A stretch of 64,000 bases of DNA from Macropodus opercularis. Its lineage: Eukaryota > Chordata > Actinopteri > Anabantiformes > Osphronemidae. The stretch covers positions 8,165,501 to 8,229,500 of the forward strand of contig CM061096.1 in the NCBI GenBank assembly GCA_030770545.1, read 5' to 3'. This document shows positions 59,201-64,000 of this stretch, piece after piece. Every line of letters begins with the position of its first letter. The first letter of the stretch is position 1. The translations under genes and the position numbers were made by a program. The notes under the pieces were generated by a model. That model ran no database searches, was not told the DNA's origin, and saw only the letters and a program-made list of their open reading frames with translations.

Positions 59201-59793
59201 GCATTTCCCACCTCAACTGTGAACTGGCACCATCTTCACACTACAGTATGTTAGTAACAATCAAATAATCCCTCTGAAAACATTTTATTCATTATACTTT
59301 ATTCATTTCATATAAAACTTACATAAAAACTTGAACAGGTGCTTCAGATTTTTCACAGGGACAAGAGCTGGTCTGCATAACAGTCACGATCTCACTGGAG
59401 AAGGGTCAAAGCACCTTCACATCACCACGTCACCAAGCGGACAGGCGGGCCTGAACAGTCAACCACCAGCAGAGGCCGGGTTAGCCCGGGGCCAAGCACG
59501 GCCCTCCTCGACTCCTCCTCAACCGCTTTCTGCTTCTCCCGTGTCCCCAACTCCTCTTCACACTCCTCCGTCATCTGGTTTTCCTTTTCTTCCCTTTTCT
59601 TTCTGACCCTCCAGGTCCCTGAGCCCTCATTCTCTGATTTGTTCCAGACGTGTCACTGAGCTCTTCTTGACGACTCAACATTCCACAGCTGGAGACTCCA
59701 CACACCACACACACACAGAGACACACAGACACACACGCTCCTGCTTACTCCTTCTCCTCTGCCCTTCCCCCTATGTCTTACTTCAACTCAGAG

Positions 59794-59810
59794 AAAAAAA
59801 AAAAAAAAAA
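59794..59810. repeat. poly(A) run, 17 bp
   Basis: Uninterrupted run of A on the plus strand. Confidence 0.9.
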
Positions 59811-60969
59811 GCAGCTTTTTTTTCACAGCAGCTCAGTGAAACACCAAAAGCCTCAGACTGAAATGGCTCCAAAGCATTCCTCTGAGTAGGAAGACAGAAA
59901 TGCACACAGAAGCAATAGCCAAAGAAGAGGAAAAGTATTTAAAGTGGCAACGAACGCTGAAAAACCGAGTCATTATGCTGCACAAACGCGAAATCTTGAA
60001 AATACGGACAGAAAGAACAGAAGATTTCCTCACCTGAAAGAGTGAGCTCAGTTTTAAAACACATTTTGGTTCTCTCACATACAGAGGACCCATTCACAGA
60101 AGGGACGGTTTCCTTTGTGGGCGTATGAGAGGTTCAAATGCTGATTCCCCCATAAAAGTTTCCAAAACACATAAAGAAAGCCTCATGATTAAAAAGAAGA
60201 AACATAAAGAGGTGAATTGTGGTCTAGTAACATGATGAATGAAGCAAAAATTAAATTGCTATTACCTTTATGGCGTATACAAAGAAAATTACTGAACTTA
60301 AAAATGCTGAATCAGCCACAGGTGACGATGCAAAACGGTGACACACATGTTTTCACAGAACAGCGAACATGTTGGAAGAGTCCTGACGAAAGCCAAGGAT
60401 GCTGATTAAGACTGAATTAGAGCAGGATAATAGTAGAAAGCATTCAAATATACACAGAAGCAGAAAATCCCTTCATGACAACCTCCAGTCCTGTCACCAA
60501 AGCAGCGTGTGGTCTGGACAATGCAGTCGATTCAAAGACCAGCTTTCAACACTACCTTCTACTTATGTGCACAGTTTTAGTGTACTGCCCTCAGACGGTC
60601 GAGGTCACGGGTCCCTGTCACCTTCCACACATTCACATTCTCCCCCTCCGCTCATCTGACAGCTGGTGCTGACGTGTCAGCTCAGGACGGAGGAGAGGCA
60701 GGCTCACGGAAAACCACACACACTACACCAGTAACAGTTCTCTGCAGCTGCACCGAGCAGAGGTAAAAAAAAAAAAGATCAACAACAAGCTGCACGTTCA
60801 GGTAAATACTGTCACGGCGAAAAGTACAAAAAAGAGAAAAGAGAAAACGCATTTGGTCCCGAAGAGACTGTGTGTTAGGACAGAAACACTTATTAGTGAT
60901 GCTGATCTGTGACACTGTGCTTTAGAAGCAGTTCAATTAATATGGAACGAAAAAGGAAGTTAAGAAAAG

Positions 60970-60975
60970 TTTATT
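60970..60975 (-). terminator. Candidate mrc2 polyadenylation signal
   Basis: AATAAA on the minus strand about 350 nt after the stop. Signals further on (59284-59289) are alternatives. Confidence 0.35.
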
Positions 60976-61320
60976 TTCGCATCAGTGAGTAATTTAATGG
61001 CGCTGTTTCTAAGTCGCACTTTTGCAGCTACAAATGAAACTAAGAACCCAATGAATGAGGGATTTACAGCCTTCGTGTGCTTTTGGAAAATGGAATCTGA
61101 TTTGTCTGGAGAGAAATTATAGAGGGCTGAAGTTGGACGTATCTGCTGCGCTCTACACAGCCATTTGGCACTTAGAAAACCTTATTTTTTGGTTTTAAAA
61201 AGAGACGAGAAAAAAAAAACTTAAATGCCACAGTGTGCTTCTGGATCAGAACTCTGACGTGGACCTCTCCCGTGAGTGCAGTCCCGGGTTGGCCAGCTCG
61301 TCGGTCGCTGGGCTGCTTTG

Positions 61321-61541
61321 CTACTCCGGCTGCTCGTTCAGCTCCATGTCAGACACCAGGATGTTCTTCTCAGTCTGCTCGGCCAGGCTGGAGTTGGTGC
61401 GGCTGTAGCGGGCTCCCTCATAGGACCCCTGGGACCCGACGGTCCGCCGGCGGTACAAGTAGATGACGCCAACGATCAGCACCACCAGCACCAGGCCCGT
61501 CACCATGACGACAATGAGAGTGGGCAGATGGTCACCATCCA
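61321..61541 (-). CDS. mrc2: mrc2 last coding exon: transmembrane segment and cytoplasmic tail
   Basis: 221 nt from VDGDHLPTL to the TAG stop. About 22 hydrophobic residues are followed by YRRR (stop-transfer) and a tail of about 43 residues with a Tyr-containing SYEGARYSR segment and the NILVSDME endocytosis signal. Confidence 0.95.
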
Positions 61542-63913
61542 CTAGGAGATGTAACACGGATTAGTTACATATATTCTGTGATTAGCTAGTTACATCTTAT
61601 AATAGAGGTTTTGTTCAACACGACATCTTTAGCTCATGCTCACCTGGTATATTTGAGCCATCGGCACCTGTAAAAGGAAAGAAAGACATTTAGCAGTAAA
61701 CTTTAAAACGACTTTTCTTCTGGCTGCGCTGATCCTGCGTGTGCTTACTTACGTGGCCGTTTGCAGATGACCCCGTGCGTGCGGTTTTTGCACGAGCCCG
61801 GCTTCCACAGGCCGGTGTTGCTCTGGATCCAGAAGCACGAGTTTGGAGAGAGCGAAGAGAAGCCGACGTCGTGCGCTTCCCAGTTGATATACGGCATCTC
61901 TTTGTCCTCGCCCCACACTAGGCCACTGCCTGCGAGAGGAACACGCACACATGCAGAGTGAGGAGCTTCAAACATTTAGAACCGTGTTTTTGGCTGGAGA
62001 TCTAATTTGTCATTTCATGCACTGTCTGATGTTCCTGCTGAGTCATAAAGGTTTCCAATATGAACCATTATCTTACCAAGCATATTTCAGGGTATTTAAA
62101 TTTACATTTTACTGAGATAATGCCCTTCGCTTTATCACTTTTGTTTGATGCAGGAGAAACAGTCTTAATCAGGTTCTGTCTTAGGACGGTTCCCCTGCTT
62201 AATTAACTGTTTCATCATTCCTTTATGATTTTATATATAAATTCATAATCAATCAGGTAAAACTTCTAATAGCTAAACTGTCTACAAGCACAGATTTATG
62301 ATAGTTTGACAGAAGTAACACAAAATGAATGTGCTTGCATTTAAACTTTTAAAACACTGAAGGTTGTTAAGTGTGCTGCTGTAGGGAGGGAAGAGACTGA
62401 ACCTTTCACACTGATGCCCAGCCAAGCGCCATGAGCCTGTTCTGCATAGCTCTGGATGTGCTCCCATATGAATCCATTCTCTGTCTCATCCAAGATAGAG
62501 AGAAGTTCTGCTCCGACTAGAAGAGAAAAAAGCAAAAGGGGCAAAAGAGATCTGTGCACGTACGGAGATTTAGCAATGGAGCAATGGTGAGACGCCACTA
62601 AATGTAGACATATCGATGCATTTGTCAATCATGTTTGCAGCGGAGAAGGTCAGATGTGTTCTACTTAATTGGCTGCTCAGTGTCATGTTTCTGAAGCGTT
62701 GGAAGCTTTTCTCTACCTTTCTTGCAAGACTTGTGAGCGTCCTGCTGCAGCTTAAGGGTCTGCAGGTTGAAGGCATAACAGTGGTTCCTGAACGGCACCC
62801 AGGCCCACTCCCCCAGCGAGTGGGGGCACTGGCCAGGGTAGACCCACTGGTGAACCACAGGCTCATCTGGAAGGAAGAAACAATCCCACTGCAGCTGTGT
62901 GGTGTTATGGCTCCAGCTTGTATGGCCTGTTACCACGATGTGCACAAACATACTGTGTGTTGCATTCGATTAAGCAAATACTTACCACTAATTTGACAAA
63001 TGGCTACTTTCAGCTGAGCCTCACAGGGAATCACAGTCCAGTGCCCAGTTGTGGTCATGCGACCACATCCACCCAACTGACTGGGCTCCTCATCTTTCCA
63101 GTTTGTATATGAGGCATCATCTTCACCCAGCCAGGTGGCTCCCCGTCCCTGAGGACAGCAATAAAGGGCTGTAACTTGTGATACCAATGATAGTATCATG
63201 CTGTACTGTAGGAGGAAGGGCCTACTCCAAAGCTGTAGAGGCCGATCCAGGCTGGCTGGCGCAGCTTGTTGAGCAGCAGCGTGAGGTAACCCTGCTGGTA
63301 GGGATCCCTCACAGTGGCCAGGGTCCCGTTCAACGATTCACACAGGTGCAGAGCACCAGTCCAGTCCAAGGTTTTCTCCACCACACGGTACGTGACTCTA
63401 CCGAGCACCACAGGCTTTGACAGAGATGCAGGAATCAGGACCGGTTCAGGAGGGATTCCTGCGTCTGAGGCAGGAACAAAGACAAAATCAACACAGAGCT
63501 ACAAGTGATTTATTCTGAGTATATCGTGATGCTAGTTATTGAACATCGCACCTTGTTGCCTTTGACAGATGAAGCCGTGACTTTCCATCTCACACGCTCG
63601 CGAAGCCCACATGCCAGTATTCCTCTGCGGATTCCCGTGAATCATCAGCACACAGTTTCCCTTAGAGGCGACAGTGAAACCATGAGAACAAAAAAGCAGG
63701 TCGAGGACAACGCCATGATGCGCTGACAGGTGGGTGCTGTGAGTACCGGAAACTTGGTGTGGTGTGGGCCGCTGTTGTCCACTGGCTCTCCTGGAGCCCA
63801 GTTGGTGTAACTGAGCAGACTTGACTTGGTCCACTGGAAATGACCTTTAGAGTCGGACGTCAGACCCAACCAAAGGTCCATGCTCACATTGTACAGCAGT
63901 GTAGTGACGAAAG
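61321..63913 (-). CDS. mrc2: mrc2, C-type mannose receptor 2 / Endo180 (3' part: CTLD6 end to C-terminus)
   Basis: Nine exons join in phase to 454 residues and a TAG stop: 63913-63747, 63660-63552, 63464-63226, 63148-62986, 62866-62717, 62516-62403, 61929-61753, 61667-61644 and 61541-61321. They encode the end of CTLD6 (DLWLGLTSD, TNWAPGEPVDN, CEMESHGFIC), CTLD7 (LCESLNGTLATV, AWIGLYSFG, YTNWKDEEP) and CTLD8 (WVPFRNHCYAF, GAWLGISVKG, YINWEAHDVG, NRTHGVICKRP). A stalk, a transmembrane segment (LIVVMVTGLVLVVLIVGVIYLY) and a tail ending EKNILVSDMELNEQPE follow. The tail matches Endo180, whose dihydrophobic Leu-Val with an upstream Glu drives endocytosis. Family knowledge: MRC2 takes up collagen for lysosomal breakdown and has eight CTLDs, of which only CTLD2 binds sugar; these three lack an EPN or QPD calcium/sugar motif, as expected. 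The 5' part is off the right edge. Confidence 0.95.
61644..61667 (-). CDS. mrc2: mrc2 24-nt microexon (stalk)
   Basis: Bounded by TTTTACAG and GTGAGC and exactly eight codons long in phase 1. It encodes ADGSNIP between CTLD8 and the membrane stalk. The phase lets it be skipped without changing frame. Confidence 0.75.
61753..61929 (-). CDS. mrc2: mrc2 exon: CTLD8 end
   Basis: 177 nt from GSGLVWGEDKEMPYINW to VICKRPR, acceptor TCGCAG, donor GTAAGT, phase 1 both sides. Confidence 0.94.
62403..62516 (-). CDS. mrc2: mrc2 exon: CTLD8 middle
   Basis: 114 nt (phase 1 both sides) encoding VGAELLSILDETENGF to GAWLGISVK. Confidence 0.94.
62717..62866 (-). CDS. mrc2: mrc2 exon: CTLD8 start
   Basis: 150 nt from DEPVVHQWVYPGQCP to AHKSCKK, acceptor TTCCAG, donor GTAGAG. 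Contains the CTLD opening WVPFRNHCYAF. Confidence 0.93.
62986..63148 (-). CDS. mrc2: mrc2 exon: CTLD7 second half
   Basis: 163 nt from GRGATWLGEDDASYTNW to KVAICQIS, acceptor CCTCAG, donor GTAAGT. EPS stands where a sugar-binding CTLD would have EPN. Confidence 0.93.
63226..63464 (-). CDS. mrc2: mrc2 exon: linker and CTLD7 first half
   Basis: 239 nt, phase 1 in, phase 0 out. A Pro-rich linker (AGIPPEPVLIPAS) is followed by VTYRVVEKTLDWTGALHLCES and AWIGLYSFG. Confidence 0.92.
63552..63660 (-). CDS. mrc2: mrc2 exon: CTLD6, C-terminal part
   Basis: 109 nt from GNCVLMIHGN to FICQRQQ, donor GTGCGA in phase 1. The two Cys pairs expected at a CTLD end (NCV, RACEMESHGFIC) are present. Confidence 0.88.
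63747..63913 (-). CDS. mrc2: mrc2 exon: CTLD6, middle part
   Basis: 167 nt between a CTGCAG acceptor (phase 1) and a GTACTC donor (phase 0). Encodes AFVTTLLYNVSMDLWLGL to HHTKFP. Confidence 0.9.
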
Positions 63914-64000
63914 CTGCAGGGAGTAAAATTCATTGCGTGACATGTGACCCATGGGCAACATTCGTTTATGTCTTTACCTCCTGATATACATTAATACCTA

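Larger units (their letters stand above)
35801..59279. other. Gene-poor region between rnd2 and mrc2
   Basis: Over 23 kb with no open frame of recognisable family on either strand. Visible content is microsatellites and homopolymers (listed separately), a 15-bp tandem triplet, a LINE tail near 53.7-54.1 kb and a hairpin near 50.95 kb. The genes on both sides point into it, so it is a tail-to-tail interval. Confidence 0.7.
59280..61320 (-). other. mrc2 3' UTR and flank (inferred)
   Basis: Sequence downstream of the mrc2 stop codon. Minus-strand AATAAA motifs lie at 60970-60975 (about 350 nt after the stop) and at 59284-59289, so the UTR may be short or about 2 kb long. A 17-A run lies at 59794-59810. 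Open frames here show no domain. Confidence 0.4.

Noticed and set aside
63914..64000. A further upstream mrc2 exon ending at a GGAG|GTAAAG site near 63980
   Set aside because: The required phase (1) would put a TAA stop in the short visible part, so the site cannot be joined to the next exon in frame.

Overview
The window reads as teleost fish nuclear DNA. Genes are split by canonical GT..AG introns, CA/TG microsatellites and homopolymer runs are frequent, and a LINE-type 3' tail of a kind common in fish is present. The three recognisable genes are vertebrate proteins. I infer a ray-finned fish, probably a percomorph, from general composition; species cannot be named from sequence alone.

Layout, left to right. 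(1) 1-6006, minus strand: the first two coding exons of vat1 (VAT-1 homologue, an MDR/quinone-oxidoreductase-like protein), with the rest off the left edge. (2) 6007-10841: intergenic, between divergent vat1 and rnd2. (3) 10842-34975, plus strand: a complete five-exon rnd2 gene (Rnd2, an atypical GTPase-deficient Rho protein), 234 aa, with a 19.4 kb second intron. (4) 21034-25542, inside that intron and antisense to rnd2: a structurally intact, very young LTR retroelement. It has two 669-bp LTRs that look identical by eye, a 5-bp target duplication (AGCAG), a G-rich polypurine tract, and no recognisable reverse transcriptase, integrase or protease. Its whole interior is one 1047-codon reading frame made of four different minisatellites between short unique segments. 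(5) 35.8-60.9 kb: a gene-poor stretch with microsatellites, a decayed LINE tail and a hairpin, but no convincing exon. (6) 61321-63913, minus strand: the last nine coding exons of mrc2 (Endo180, C-type mannose receptor 2): the end of CTLD6, all of CTLD7 and CTLD8, a 24-nt microexon, the transmembrane segment and the endocytic tail. The gene continues off the right edge.

The vat1/rnd2 head-to-head pair matches the VAT1-RND2 neighbourhood I recall from mammals (human 17q21). mrc2 is not an immediate neighbour there, so its place tail-to-tail with rnd2 probably reflects fish-lineage rearrangement. The three genes share no pathway that I can argue from sequence: vat1 is a membrane-associated oxidoreductase, rnd2 a regulator of cytoskeleton and neuronal migration, and mrc2 a collagen-uptake receptor.

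The most unusual object is the LTR element. It is a non-autonomous but apparently recent element whose cargo is a repeat-built open reading frame, including a 40-bp array that is read in rotating frames without a stop. This is the best candidate for something not yet described.
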